Origin: Blattamonas nauphoetae
Taxonomy: Eukaryota > Preaxostyla > Oxymonadida
Length of the DNA: 64,000 bases
Assembly: GCA_033064195.1 (NCBI GenBank)
Contig: JARBJD010000045.1
Coordinates: forward strand, 62,001 to 126,000
Direction of reading: 5' to 3'
Positions within the stretch are counted from its first letter, which is position 1. Each line of letters opens with the position of its first letter. Below, one piece after another: positions 10,361 through 20,315 of this stretch. A program made the translations under genes and the position numbers. A model generated the notes under the pieces. That model saw nothing but the letters and a program-made list of their open reading frames with translations. It was not told the DNA's origin and searched no databases.

Positions 10361-11247
10361 GGAAGAGGCAGAGGGGAGTGGGAGGGTGTGGGTGGTGAGG
10401 AAGAGGCAGAGGGGAGCGGGAGGGTGTGGGTGGTGAGGGAGAGGCAGAGTGAGTGGGAGGGTGTGACTGGTGAGGGAGAGGCAGAGGGGAGTGGGAGGGT
10501 GTGGGTGGTGAGGAAGAGACAGAGGGGAGTGGGAGGGTGTGGGTGGTGAGGGAAAGGCAGAGGCTAGTGGGAGGGTGTGGGTGGTGAGGAAGAGGCAGAG
10601 GGGAGTGGGAGGGGGTGGGTGGTGAGGAAGAGGCAGAGGGGAGTGGGAGGATGTGGGTGGTGAGTGAGAGGCAGAGGGGAGTGGGAGGGTGTGGGTGGTG
10701 AGGAAGAGACAGAGGGGAGTGGGAGGGTGTGGGTGGTGAGGGAGAGGCAGAGGGAGTGGGAGGGTGTGGGTGGTGAGGGAGAGGCAGAGGGAGTGGGAGG
10801 GTGTGGGTGGTGAGGAAAAGGCAGAGGGGAGTGGGAGGGTGTGGGTGGTGAGTGAGAGGCAGAGTGAGTGGGAGGGTGTGGGTGGTGAAGGAGAGGCAGA
10901 GGGAGTGGGAGGGTGTGGGTGGTGAGGGAGAGGCAGAGGGGAGTGGGAGGGTGTGGGTGGTGAGGAAAAGGCAGAGGGAGTGGGAGGGTGAGGGTGGTGA
11001 GTGAGAGGCAGAGTGAGTGGGAGGGTGTGGGTGGTGAGGAGAGGCAGAGTGGAGTGGGAGGGTGTGGGTGGTGAGGGAGAGGCAGAGGGGAGTGGGAGGG
11101 TGAGGGTGGTGAGGGAGAGGCTAAGGGAGTGGGAGGGTGTGGGTGGTGAGGGAGAGGCAGAGTGGGAGGATTGGGTGGCGAGGGAGAGGCAGAGTGGGAG
11201 GTGTGGGTGGTGAGGAGAGGCAGAGGGAGTGGAGGGTGAGGAGAGGC
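10361..11247. repeat. G-rich ~37-bp minisatellite, array A1 (right part)
   Basis: About 24 units, each with the G-quadruplex-type motif GGGGAGTGGGAGGGTGTGGG or a close variant on the plus strand. Units vary by 1-3 bp, so the reading phase drifts. The long His/Pro/Leu/Ser frames on the minus strand follow from the repeat and are not genes. It is one array with 5415-5528 and 8904-9002, split by M1 and M5. Confidence 0.95.
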
Positions 11248-11392
11248 AAGGAAAGGAGACCATGAATGGCACACAGACAATCCGACGGAAAATCAATCTG
11301 GAATGACGGAGTGGTGATCAGTGCCAGTCGAGTCCACAGGAAGAAGATCAGTGTCAGTGTGGTGGAGCTCACACATCATCTTCCAATCACAA

Positions 11393-11519
11393 ATCACAAC
11401 AGAGCGAGAGAGTGGTGTTGAAATCGCAAGAAACGAGGAAGAGGGGTGAGAGATGGTTGAGAATGGAGAGCGAATGGTTTCGTGGCGTCGACTGTTCCAG
11501 AATCAGATGCAGTGATTGT
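11393..11519. repeat. R1 linker repeat, copy 2, fused to an ARM gene
   Basis: R1 sequence nearly identical to 17355-17482, including CGTGGCGTCGACTGTTCCAG. Here it passes straight into ARM-like coding sequence at about 11520, whereas at 17483 it continues into family F4. It therefore marks a duplication breakpoint. Confidence 0.85.
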
Positions 11520-12504
11520 TCACCTTTCCTTGAATTGGGATGAAGAAGAACTTGAATCTGAACAAGAAAAGGCAGTTGTCTTTCGATCTCTCGTTACCAC
11601 GTTGAGGTTGAAGCCTACAGTTGATAACACTTTGAATTCGAAAGCAGTGAAATTCCTCGAATCTGTGAAACTGTATTCAAAAGAATCAGCAGATGCGATT
11701 CTCAACAGCATTGCGTCGTTAACAGATGAATTTTCGACAGACTTCGTACAGTCCATTGTGGTGCTTGTTTCTTCACGCAGTCCGGTCATCACCGCAGCAG
11801 CAATGAAGATGTTCGGAAGTCTGCTCTTGTTATGTTCAGCCAAAGTCCGCTTTCCCCTCGTCAAAGCTGATCTGATCCCTCACCTCATCACCACACTCAA
11901 TCCACAGACTTTTTCTTTCACTAAAGCAGTCGATATCCACGCCTGTCTAATGAAAATCATCCTCGGTTCTCTCAGGCTCGCATCTCCGTTTGGTCTCACA
12001 AAACTCGAAATTGAAGATAGTGCTGAACAACAAGTTGTTCACGAGACGGTTTTTCAGCAAGTCGTCACCCCTTCGGAGAGATATATTCGACATTCGTGCG
12101 TGAACCGATTTTCCATCGTCAGTGGAAGGCAATCTTTAGGATTCATGTTTCTTCTCGCCACACTCCTCGAAATATCTCCATATTATCAACCGACAATGGC
12201 TATTGTTCTTCATATGCCAATCTTCATAACGATCCCAAGTTATCTCACCTTCATCGAATCTGAACCCTCAATCTCTCATTTTCTGAATGAAATGAACAAA
12301 ACCCAGCTGAGATGGAACGATAAAGGCGGCGAAGTGCGAGAGATGGGGAAGACAGTGCTTCGAATGTTGAGAATGGAGGGCATCGAAGATGTGACTGAAC
12401 GAAAGCTGCGAAACGACCGAAGTCAAACACGCGGAAGAGATATTGTTGACCAATCAATCGAATGGAACAACCAGCAGGGCATGAACCTCTCACGACAGGA
12501 ATAG
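11482..12504 (+). pseudogene. ARM-like family, copy 2 (5'-truncated, inverted orientation)
   Basis: The only plus-strand member. It has the family core LVKADLIPHLITTLNPQTFS, EQQVVHETVFQQVV, PSERYIRHSCVNRFSIVSG, YYQPTMAIVLHMPIFITIPS, a LRMLRMEGIEDVTERKL tail and GMNLS before a TAG stop. From LNWDEEELESEQEKAV onward it is open and undamaged. The normal N-terminal ~30 residues, including the start and the upstream motif, are missing. The frame instead runs back into R1 repeat sequence, where only a GTG codon could begin it. It is most likely a displaced, promoterless copy. Confidence 0.75.
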
Positions 12505-13186
12505 AAACAGACCGTATCCAGCGAACGTTTCCGCTGTTTCAGACTTCTTTTGGACAACAACCCCGGTTTCTGTGTGATCACGATTCAATCACAAGCCATG
12601 AACGTCCATTGCGTATCGTCCATTGATGCAGCGAAGCTATTCCCCTCCTCCACATCGTTGGCTCCAAACTCGGTCTCAGAATCACAACCATCTCTCCTCC
12701 ACGCTCAATCAGAGTTGGCGTTTGGTCTTCTTTCCTCCTTCTCTTTTCTCAATTCTTCGTTTTTGTTCACAGAACGTCGTTGAGAATTGACCGAATCACG
12801 CCCAAAACAGATCAACTCCACTTGCTCGAGAAATGAAGAAAATCAAGTGGTAATCACCCCACAGCACAAACATTCGATCTGACTGCACTTCTTGTTCTTC
12901 ATCAGTCAATGACCAGCTGACGATTCCTGGTCTTCCACTCCATCATTCGTCTTGCCAAATCATGTGTGATGCACAATTATAACGATCTGTATTGTTGTAC
13001 GCACTCTCCAGACTCTCCTGTTTTCACGTTGATGCACAAATGATGTGTTCAATTTGATGCTGCTAGTGTGAATCGGGATGACAAGAATTGCGCAACCTGA
13101 AATCAGAACCACAAGAGATCTCGCCTGATCTGCTCACCCACCAACACAATATCCTCTTTTTTGATTGGTGACCCCAAGTGCGTCTG
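12505..13186. other. Gap between ARM copy 2 and element M4
   Basis: No convincing gene. Short plus-strand frames at 12550-12783 (Ser-rich) lack family resemblance. The sequence shows none of the R1, R2 or minisatellite blocks. Confidence 0.4.
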
Positions 13187-13234
13187 ATAGTCCCTCCACA
13201 AACCCGTCAAAAATATATAAACCCGTTTTTATTC
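13187..13234 (+). repeat. M4 left terminal inverted repeat
   Basis: Begins ATAGTCCCTCCACAAACCCG and contains a second AAACCCG motif before TTTATTC. It pairs with 15942-15988. Confidence 0.7.
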
Positions 13235-13668
13235 GGCTAGACCCAGAATTCGTACTATAGTCGAAAATTGTTTTCATATTACCACTAATAAACTCATTGA
13301 CAATGGTAGTTTGAGAGAAAAGTGTCCATGCAATTGATCGATGAAATGAGAAAGAGTCCAATGAATGGGGAGATGAAAAGAATGGATCACATCCACTGGC
13401 TTTCAGGCTTGCACTCTGGTTGTCCTGTCTGGGTGCCTGTCCAGCTGGCTGGGGGATGTTCGACCCGGTCTGGCGAATGCCCAGTGTTGGTGAGGACGTT
13501 GACAGAGTCTTTGGGGATGAGACTTGGAGACTGTGAGGACGTCCGCGTCTGCGACAGTCGACGGGACAATCCCCGAGCAGAGCCATTTCTACTCGGACGG
13601 CAGTGTCTGTGGCGGGTCAGCTTCGTCTCTCTGTGAAGTGGAACTTGATGTCGATTCTGACTCTGAGT

Positions 13669-15639
13669 TTATCTCAGTCTCCTCGTTGTCGTAGGTGGTA
13701 CGTGTTGATGCAGCGACGATTGACGTTGATCCGAGTGACGAGAGCGTTGGTGTGATGGCGCGTTGTGTAATGAGCGGTTCAAGTACCTCTTGCGGCTCAC
13801 TCCCCGCCGTCCTTGTATCGAGAAGTGCTTGTTGGGCAGTGTCGCTTGGCTCTGTCCTGTCTTTTGTCGGACTGCTTTTGGTCTTTCCGGAGGAGAGTGC
13901 CCGAAGAGCGGGTGGTTGGTCTGCTTCGGAGCAGCCATCGAAGAAGTGGAGGACACCTTCTGATGAGCGGGCAAGGGATCAGCCGAGCGCTTCGCGTCTG
14001 CTGCGAGTTGAGAGGAGGAGGGTGTCTCGGAGAGGGTCTCAATTTCCATGGCCTGCTTCATCAGAGCCTCTTGTTCTTCTTCTCGTCTCTTTCTCCGCTT
14101 CTCCTCTCTCAATTCCTGACGTTTCATGTCAAAGTCAAAACTTAGGCGAGCGAGCAGCTGTTTTCGTTCGTGCGCCCGCCGCTCTTCTTCCTCCCTCTCT
14201 TCCGCTTCGTATGCATCCACGTCCTTCTTCAAGTCCACCATCCACCTTCCTCCGCAATCGTACGCACCGCTGCTCTGCCCCACTTTGCCAATGATGGGAG
14301 TCATCGGGGTGGCCCCTCTGAACGGCACCTTCACCTTCCCGCCCGCTCCCACACAAATTGTTGGATGTCGCGCTTCTTCATCGTCCGAATCTCAGTCGTC
14401 GACGATCGAGATGTCGACCATCTCGCATTGCGACAGAAGTAGAACGGTGGAAGTTGACTCTGGTGGGAGAATGATGAGGGATAAGTTGGACTTGATGGTG
14501 ACTGTCGTGTGTGAAGTGACTGTCAATTCGACCGGAGACGGGATGACCTTCTTCATTTTCGGTGGAACAGAAAAGGTGAGAGTGAAGGAAGGCAGCGAGT
14601 AGATGTGAACAGTTGGTTTGGAGTGTGCCTTCTCTTCCTTCTTCTCTTCGTCGGGGAGTGGCTCCGGTGTAGTGTCTGGGACGGTCTCTTCTTTGAAGGT
14701 CGAGAGGGGCTGCGTGAGGATGGTGACTTTCCGCTTCTTGACGAACAGATTCCCTTCCTCCTCGTCTACCTCGATAGACCATTTCACCTTAACCACCAAA
14801 TTGATGTTCCGTAGAGCAATGACGGCGTCTGACAGACTGAGCGGAACTTGGTCGCTCTTGTTGACATGCGAGAGAGGGATCTCGTCGTGGTTCGTTGGCA
14901 GCTGGCGTGGTTTCGGAGCGGCGAGGTTGGACGAAGAGTGGGCGAGGAAGGAGCTCGCAATGGGTGATGATGTTTGAGAGAAGCTTAACGATCGATTGGA
15001 GACACGAGGAGAGGATGCGAGAGAGCGGGCTTTGGTGTGCGAGAAGGAAGGGATGATGGGGCTGCGGTCGGCCCGGGTTCCATTCCACTGCTGGTCCAAT
15101 GACGAGTCATCCTCTTTCGAAGTGAAGGTGCGTTTTGAGCTGAATCGTGGGAGGCGCAGGTCGGATGAATCAAGTCGCAGTTCGTGGACAGTCTCGACAC
15201 CCTTCTGGACGGTTGTAGCGACTGCTTTTGGGGGAAGGTTGTTTGGCGTTTGTTGCTTCTTTGGATTCGTCATCACTGTCGATGAAAATGCGGTTCCGGG
15301 GCGCTGATGATGAATATTACCTTTTGCAAGTGGCGGGAGGATCACAAGCGGAGAATGATGTGATGGACGGACATGGATGACCTGCCACGGAGTCTTTCGA
15401 AGACTAACTTTCAGGGAGGGCGAGTGAGGGAGCGACGGCGTCTGTGTGGAGAGAGACGACTGAGCTTGCTGGAGGTGCACCTGCTGTGGGGAATGTGTGG
15501 CGCGGGAAGGCCAGGGCGGACGGGTTGGTTGGTGTGAGCGGGAGGTGACTACTTCCTTATCGAGCCCTGGTGTGCGAGTGGGATAGGAGACGGGCGGGGA
15601 GTGAGTTGTTTGGTTATGTTTGTTTCTCCGAGTTCTCAA
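13669..15639 (-). pseudogene. Unrecognised ~656-codon protein interrupted by one in-frame TGA
   Basis: Two long minus-strand frames lie in the same phase and are separated by a single TGA codon at 14392-14394: ~415 codons upstream (15639 down) and ~240 downstream (to 13669). The N-terminal ~220 residues are Ser/Thr/Pro/His-rich and look disordered. Residues ~270-400 are beta-rich (INLVVKVKWSIEVDEEEG, FTLTFSVPPK, VELTVTSHTTVTIK). The stop falls in an acidic patch (SIVDD stop DSDDEEARHP). The C-terminal part has a GGRWMVDL motif and a long charged coiled coil (EEREEEERRAHERKQ). TGA ends other genes here, so this is best read as a nonsense mutation in an otherwise preserved gene. Recoding and two separate genes are less likely. 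It lies wholly inside M4. Family unknown. Confidence 0.6.
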
Positions 15640-15941
15640 TTAGATCTCCGGAGAACGAATTGATCATTGACTTTTGCGATGCGTTGAGGAGCTTGTCTAT
15701 CGATGAGGCAATCGTTTGAAAAATCTGTTGTGATGATGGAGAAGAGGTGGTATTTGGCAAATTTGGCATCGATGATCTTAAATTCTGAGATAGAATATAT
15801 GATTCAATTAAGTACCCATTATTTGAAAAAGAGTCACAAACATTTTAAATCAAGTTCAGATAACCTAATTACTACAACTGGTTTTTAATACACCACATTT
15901 TGACTCCCTACCGAGTTGAGACAACTATTCATTTTATTTTT

Positions 15942-15988
15942 GAATAAAGACGGGTTTATATTTAAAAACGGGTTTGTGGAGGGTCTAT
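15942..15988 (-). repeat. M4 right terminal inverted repeat
   Basis: Contains GACGGGTTTATA and ends ACGGGTTTGTGGAGGGTCTAT, the inverse of the left end with a few differences. Confidence 0.65.
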
Positions 15989-16436
15989 GAATACAGCACA
16001 TAATTCTGCTCTGAGGACGCTGAAAGACAAAGGCACAAATTCGCTTTATGTTCCTCCATCTGCGACATCCCGGGTATTCAGCCATCACATTGATGATGTG
16101 AAGCGACCCTGTGCAGTCTTGGAACAACAGAAATCGCAGCTATCGAGTTGGCCGGAATGCCCACCACTTCCGACCGCTTTCCACGCGAAGGACTTCGACA
16201 CGGCAGCAAGCACTGGCAGTGCAGTATTTTGCATTCCTCGTTTTGATTGTATTCCTCACTTCATCGTTCTTTTCTCTTCGTTGTCGTTGATTTCGCATTT
16301 CCTGTCCACTTTCCGTTCCAAACATCGAATCCCAAACAAAGAACTGTCGATGAAGCCAAAGAAGAAAAGATAATGGTTCCGAAAAGAACACTGCTAATCC
16401 CACCACTGCCGACAAAGAAAGAACAAAAATGACAAC
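15989..16436. other. 3' flank of the kinase fragment
   Basis: No gene supported. Overlapping short frames on both strands are Phe/Ser-rich. The stretch probably contains the downstream region of the minus-strand kinase that ends at 16437. Confidence 0.4.
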
Positions 16437-17277
16437 TCAAAACAAGACACAACACTCGTCGCTCTTATCCATCATTTTCTTCGCTCGCAGCTGCGCCTCC
16501 TCCCGATCCTTCTTCATCCTCTCTTCCTCCGCACGCCGAGTCGACTCCATCTCGTTCAGAGGCAGCGCATAGCTCTCTCCAATTTGCGATGTTTTGTGTG
16601 GAAGATGAGGCGACAGCGGAACCGACCAAGACTCAGCCACGGAAGGAGTCGGCGATTCCCTGTTCGCCGATTCGTGTCCCGTCTGCGACACCATGTTCGT
16701 TGAGATGTCTGACTGCTGCTCGACCGACGGCTGGTTCGACTGGCCCGCACGCACCAGCTTCTCGTCCTCCACAAGTCCAAGTTCGAGTGTTCCCGAACCG
16801 TCTTCGTTCGCTTCCCGTTTGTTCTCTTCGGAATCCGTCTCAGTCAGTGATGTCTGCGCTGTCGCTGACGTCCGCGCTGTCATCGCTTCCGAATTGTCGC
16901 GAACACGCTGACGAGCTTCGTTCGCTTTGCGAGACATCATAATCTTCAGACCGATCTGGGAGAGCGAGGGAAGGAGGGAGATGATGTGTGAGATGATCAA
17001 ACAAGAAGAACCAATCTCAAAAGGAAGGACAAATGGAATCAGTGATTCAGCCATACCATCGCCTGGAGTGGCTTGAATGCAGTCACAGCGTTGTCCATCT
17101 CTTCCTCACTCACCTCCACACGATACGGCGTTGGGAACACAAACGAGCCATTGCTCGTCAGCCACGGGTCCGTCTTCAGCTGCTCGATTGTCATCCGCTT
17201 TTTTGTGTCTTTTTCCAACAACTTGCGGATCACACGACGGCAGTCCTTTCCAACCGTGTCGGGGAAGGGCGGTCTTG
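16437..17277 (-). pseudogene. CaMKK-like protein kinase, C-terminal part only, one intron
   Basis: Minus-strand exon 17277-17057 encodes the end of a kinase domain: RPPFPDTVGKDCRRVIRKL, LLEKDTKKRMTIEQLKTDPW, LTSNG, then VEVSEEEMDNAVTAF. The DPWLTSNG...VSEEEMDNAV...KIMMSRK order matches the region after kinase subdomain XI in CaMKK-type kinases, as known for that family. A 101-nt intron (17056-16956, GTATGG...CTCCCAG) joins it in phase to an exon ending at 16437. That exon encodes a Ser/Thr/Glu-rich tail with a charged helix (RRAEEERMKKDREEAQLRAK) and the terminus ECCVLF, a CaaX-like prenylation signal. Everything N-terminal, including all catalytic residues, is missing because the sequence switches to the R1 repeat at ~17277. 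Confidence 0.75.
16956..17056 (-). other. Spliceosomal intron in the kinase fragment
   Basis: 101 nt with donor ATG|GTATGG and acceptor CTCTCCCAG|ATC. Removing it joins LQAM to IGLKIMMSRK in frame. Confidence 0.75.
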
Positions 17278-17482
17278 GTGAGTGGAGAGTGTTCGAGTCA
17301 GTCCCACATCAGCTCGATAATCCTTCGTCATTCGTCAATCACTCTTCAAATCAAAACACAACAGAGCGAGAGAGTGGTGTTGAAATCGCAAGAAACGAGG
17401 AAGAGGGGTGAGAGATGGTTGAGAATGGAGAGCGAATGGTTTCGTGGCGTCGACTGTTCCAGAATCAGATGCAGTGATTGTG
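17277..17482. repeat. R1 linker repeat, copy 3
   Basis: R1 with the same end (GTTCCAGAATCAGATGCAGT) as the copy fused to ARM copy 2. It truncates the kinase on one side and continues into family F4 on the other. Confidence 0.85.
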
Positions 17483-17639
17483 GTTGCGTCGGTGTTCTGA
17501 CTGTTTGCACGCAGTCATGTTCGTTGGTGTTGGTTCTCATCAAGTCAACCAACAGCAATCTTGTCATTTCCTCGATTCGGGTTTGGGTTGGGGTTGGCGA
17601 TGAGAGGGGATGGCTTGTCATCAGTTGTGGTGTCATCGG

Positions 17640-17880
17640 CGAGAGCGACGGAAAGCAACGCCGAGCTTTGTCTGTAGACGTGGAGACAGGCGGAGAGACG
17701 TGGACTCCCTCCTCATGCTTCTCGGACTAGTTCATTTCCACAACTCGGTGACAGTGTGACGGTGTGAGTGACACACGAATCCACTGAAAGACGAACGAGT
17801 GGTCGACTGTCAGCGTTCACTTGTTCTCGTTCCTTCTCCTCCTTCCGAGAAGCCTTCCCGACACTCCCAGCCATTGTCAT
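17640..17880 (-). pseudogene. Small family F4, copy 1 (frameshifted)
   Basis: Starts MTMAGSVGKASRKEEKERE at 17880, as in the copies at 25.3 and 31.2 kb. After VNADSRP one extra base relative to those copies shifts the frame, so the conserved RVSLTPSH...VVEMNW segment is lost to another frame. F4 is an unrecognised, basic, ~105-113-residue family. Confidence 0.65.
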
Positions 17881-18059
17881 GTCTCGTTCAGTCCTCTTCC
17901 ATCCATCTCAGTGCGTGTGTCTCGTTGATTGAGAGTGGAGTGGAAGAGTGACGAGGAGAGTGGGAGAGGCGGAAAAGAGTGCGAATGATCGAATCTGTCA
18001 CTCATTGCAGACGAGGCAATGTGTTGAGAATGCGAAGTCCATCGAATCAATGAAGATGG

Positions 18060-18890
18060 GTGGTCATGAAGACATGACGTCACCAGTGAGACAGGTGAAG
18101 CAATCAGATGCGAGTGTCGACCACACTGGAACTTGCCTGACCACTGTCGTCATCCATCCAAACTGTCCAACGTTCAGTCCAACCAGGATCCTCAACACCA
18201 TCCAGTTCAACACAAATCCTCCTCCCCAATCTCTTTTGCGATCGGTCAGCAGCCTTCCTTCGACAGTGTCCTCCAACTATTCCATTCTCATCTGTTGTAC
18301 AAGGATCTGCACCGATTCGTATTGTCCTCCATTGTTCAAGTCCAATTCTTGGAAAATCGTGATTGGACTGGACAAAACAGTATAAATCGATATATCCGAT
18401 TCTGCAGTTGAGACATGGCTCGAGAAGGCGAGAAAGATGGGCAGGGCACAAACACTTAGGAGAGTGCGATGTCGAGGTGTCTGAGTGCACGTGCAGATGC
18501 GAGCAGGAGAGAGTTCAGGACGATGTTCGAGATAGACGGAGAAGTCTCGAGTGTCTGGCGATGAGAGAGGTGGTCGATTGAGAGTAATGATGAGGTGAGA
18601 TCTCAAACCAGTATCAGCCAGTTTCGGTTGAATACGTTCGGGGCAGTGTTGGGTGATGTGTTTGATGAACATCATCGTTGTGTGGGTGACGATCAGGTTG
18701 GGTAGACGAGATGAGCACCCCAATGGACGGGATGGAGGCGGTCGAAGATCCATCAGCGAACGAGGCAACGTGACTGAGAAGAGAGTGAGCGGGACAGCAA
18801 TTCCTCCGATCATCACTCCCAACGAAACGGTGAAGTGCAGACGGCATCGCTTGGATGGGAATTTTGGTGAAGTCTGAAAATGTCTTCAGC
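18060..18890 (-). pseudogene. ARM subfamily 2, copy b
   Basis: The N-terminal half in one frame (SDFTKIPIQAMPSALHRFVG, HSLLSHVASFADGSS, SIPSIGVLISS) continues in a second frame with DTGLRSHLIITLNRPPLS, DTRDFSVYLEHRPELSPAR and LVQQMRMEEWEDTVEGRLL. Order and spacing match the ARM-like family (DFVQSIIVLISS; KADLIPQLINTLNPLSLS; RMLRMEGIEDVIEEKL), so this is a diverged relative. All copies show the frame break at the same place, after the FIKHIT motif, pointing to a shared break or an unrecognised intron. The copy is followed by family F3. Confidence 0.6.
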
Positions 18891-18949
18891 AACTCTTTTC
18901 GAGTTGGTGATGTGCGAGCGATTGGCTGTGTCCTTCACTCAATCTCGTT

Positions 18950-19670
18950 CAGGGCAGTTGTTCAGAGTGTCCAGATCTTGAGTCAGAAGCAGCAGTGACA
19001 GGAATAGTGGATGGTGTGCAGCGGTGAGGAAGAAGCAGATGAGCAAGCGAATGTCGTTGTGGTTGATGTTGTTCGTTTTCACAAGAATCCACCTTTGCTA
19101 AATCAAGATGATGTACACACAAATCAAAATTCGCAATCCAACTCAGACAATGATGATCAGGGTGTGTAGCCAGCGTGGTGGAGAGTGTTCGAGTCAGTCC
19201 CACATCAGCTCGACAATCCTTCGTCATTGGTCAATCACTCTTCAAAACACAACAGAGCGAGAGAGTGGAGTTGAAAGTGGGAGAAACGAGGAAGAGGGGC
19301 GGGAGATGGTTGATTGTGGAGAGCGAAGGCTGTTGTTCAGTTCGACTCTTCGCTGGTTCTTGTCTGATTCTACCAAAGTTCGAGGACGAAGAGCGAGTGA
19401 TGGAGTGGCATGAGCTGGCGTGTCAACATCCCTTCTTCTCAACTGCTCGTTCAGCAAGCTGTTGCGTCGTGTGGATGATGACGACGACGATGAGAGCGAT
19501 GAGTGGTCACGGAACAAGTGCGTCATTGGGAGCTGGGGAGGATGAACGGTGAGCGACAATTTGGGGACAAATCGGGAGTGGGGACAGAATCAGACGAGAC
19601 GAAGAAAAGCGAATGAGTGTGTTCGTTTACTTTGAAGGAATGACTACTAGCACGCACTACACCAAGTGTG
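18950..19670 (-). pseudogene. Membrane family F3, copy 3, with R1
   Basis: Minus-strand hydrophobic segments in shifting frames (TLIIIVWVGLRILICVYIIL near 19150; PWPLIALIVVVVIHTTQQLA near 19470) match F3 copies 1 and 4. An R1 copy occupies about 19170-19335. Followed by the minisatellite at 19672. Frames are broken and no intact protein can be drawn. Confidence 0.5.
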
Positions 19671-19671
19671 G

Positions 19672-20030
19672 AGAGGGAAGAGGCAGAGGGGAGTGGGGAG
19701 TGGGAGGGTGTGGGTTTTGAGGGAGAGGCAGAGGGGAGTGGGAGGGTGAGAGTGGTGAGGGAGAGGCAGAGGGGAGTGGGAGGGTGTGGGTGGGGACGGA
19801 GAGGCAGAGGGGAGTGGGAGGGTGTGGGTGGTGAGGGAGAGGCAGAGGGGAGTGGGAGGGTGTGGGTGGTGAGGGAGAGGCAGAGGGGAGAGGGAGGGTG
19901 TGGGTGGTGAGGGAGAGGCAGAGGGGAGTGGGAGGGTGTGGGTGGTGAGGGAGAGGCAGAGGGGAGTGGGAGGGTGTTGGTGGTGAGGGAGAGGCAGAGG
20001 GGAGTGGGATGGTGTGGGTGGCGACGGAGC
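19672..20030. repeat. G-rich ~37-bp minisatellite, array A2
   Basis: About nine units of the same family as array A1 (GAGAGGCAGAGGGGAGTGGG then AGGGTGTGGGTGGTGAG), G-rich on the plus strand. It starts at the same point in family F3 as the other arrays, after GCACGCACTACACC. Confidence 0.95.
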
Positions 20031-20221
20031 TGACATCAAGAACGACCATCGATTGGGCGACAACATCTTCCGATTGTTCCGAATCGTCACCATCCGTCGA
20101 CGCATTGCTTTCCAAAAGGAGCAGTGCGAGAGTGGCGGTGAAGGAGTGGGAGATTGTGGCGACCATCGAGCGAGACTGACGAGAGAGAATCCCAATCGTC
20201 CAGCAAATAAAACTATGAGGT

Positions 20222-20290
20222 GATGTCAGAGTCGACAACGATCACACACAAACAGTGTTTGGTGTCCAAAGGAAGTCAAAATCAGTTCGT
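20222..20290. repeat. R2 linker repeat at the 3' side of ARM copy 3
   Basis: CACACACAAACAGTGTTTGG followed by TGTCCAAAGG, shared with 26660, 29412 and 61155. It precedes the TAG stop side of ARM-like genes. Confidence 0.7.
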
Positions 20291-20315
20291 TATGAGTGCT
20301 GGTCCTGTTCCGTTT

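Larger units (their letters stand above)
13187..15988. mobile_element. M4: TIR-bounded element carrying a long host-type gene
   Basis: A ~2.8-kb segment bounded by ~47-bp inverted repeats: ATAG(T/A)CCCTCCACAAACCC at 13187 and its inverse ending at 15988, each followed by a second AAACCCGT motif and TTTATTC. The right repeat differs by a few bases and indels. No clear target duplication is visible, so the insertion is older or the ends are slightly off. The only large coding content is the minus-strand gene at 13669-15639; no transposase is seen. It resembles M1-M3 in carrying a host-type gene between TIRs. Confidence 0.6.

Noticed and set aside
10292-11296. 334-codon Pro/His/Ser/Leu-rich frame, and similar ones at 19647-20238 and 22713-23545
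   Set aside because: These are translations of the G-rich minisatellite on its C-rich strand. They appear in several phases and follow from the unit length, with no start context.
14392-14394. TGA read as selenocysteine or Trp
   Set aside because: TGA ends the hAT transposase and the M1 cargo gene, Trp is encoded by TGG, and no Cys-type active-site context surrounds this codon. A nonsense mutation is simpler.
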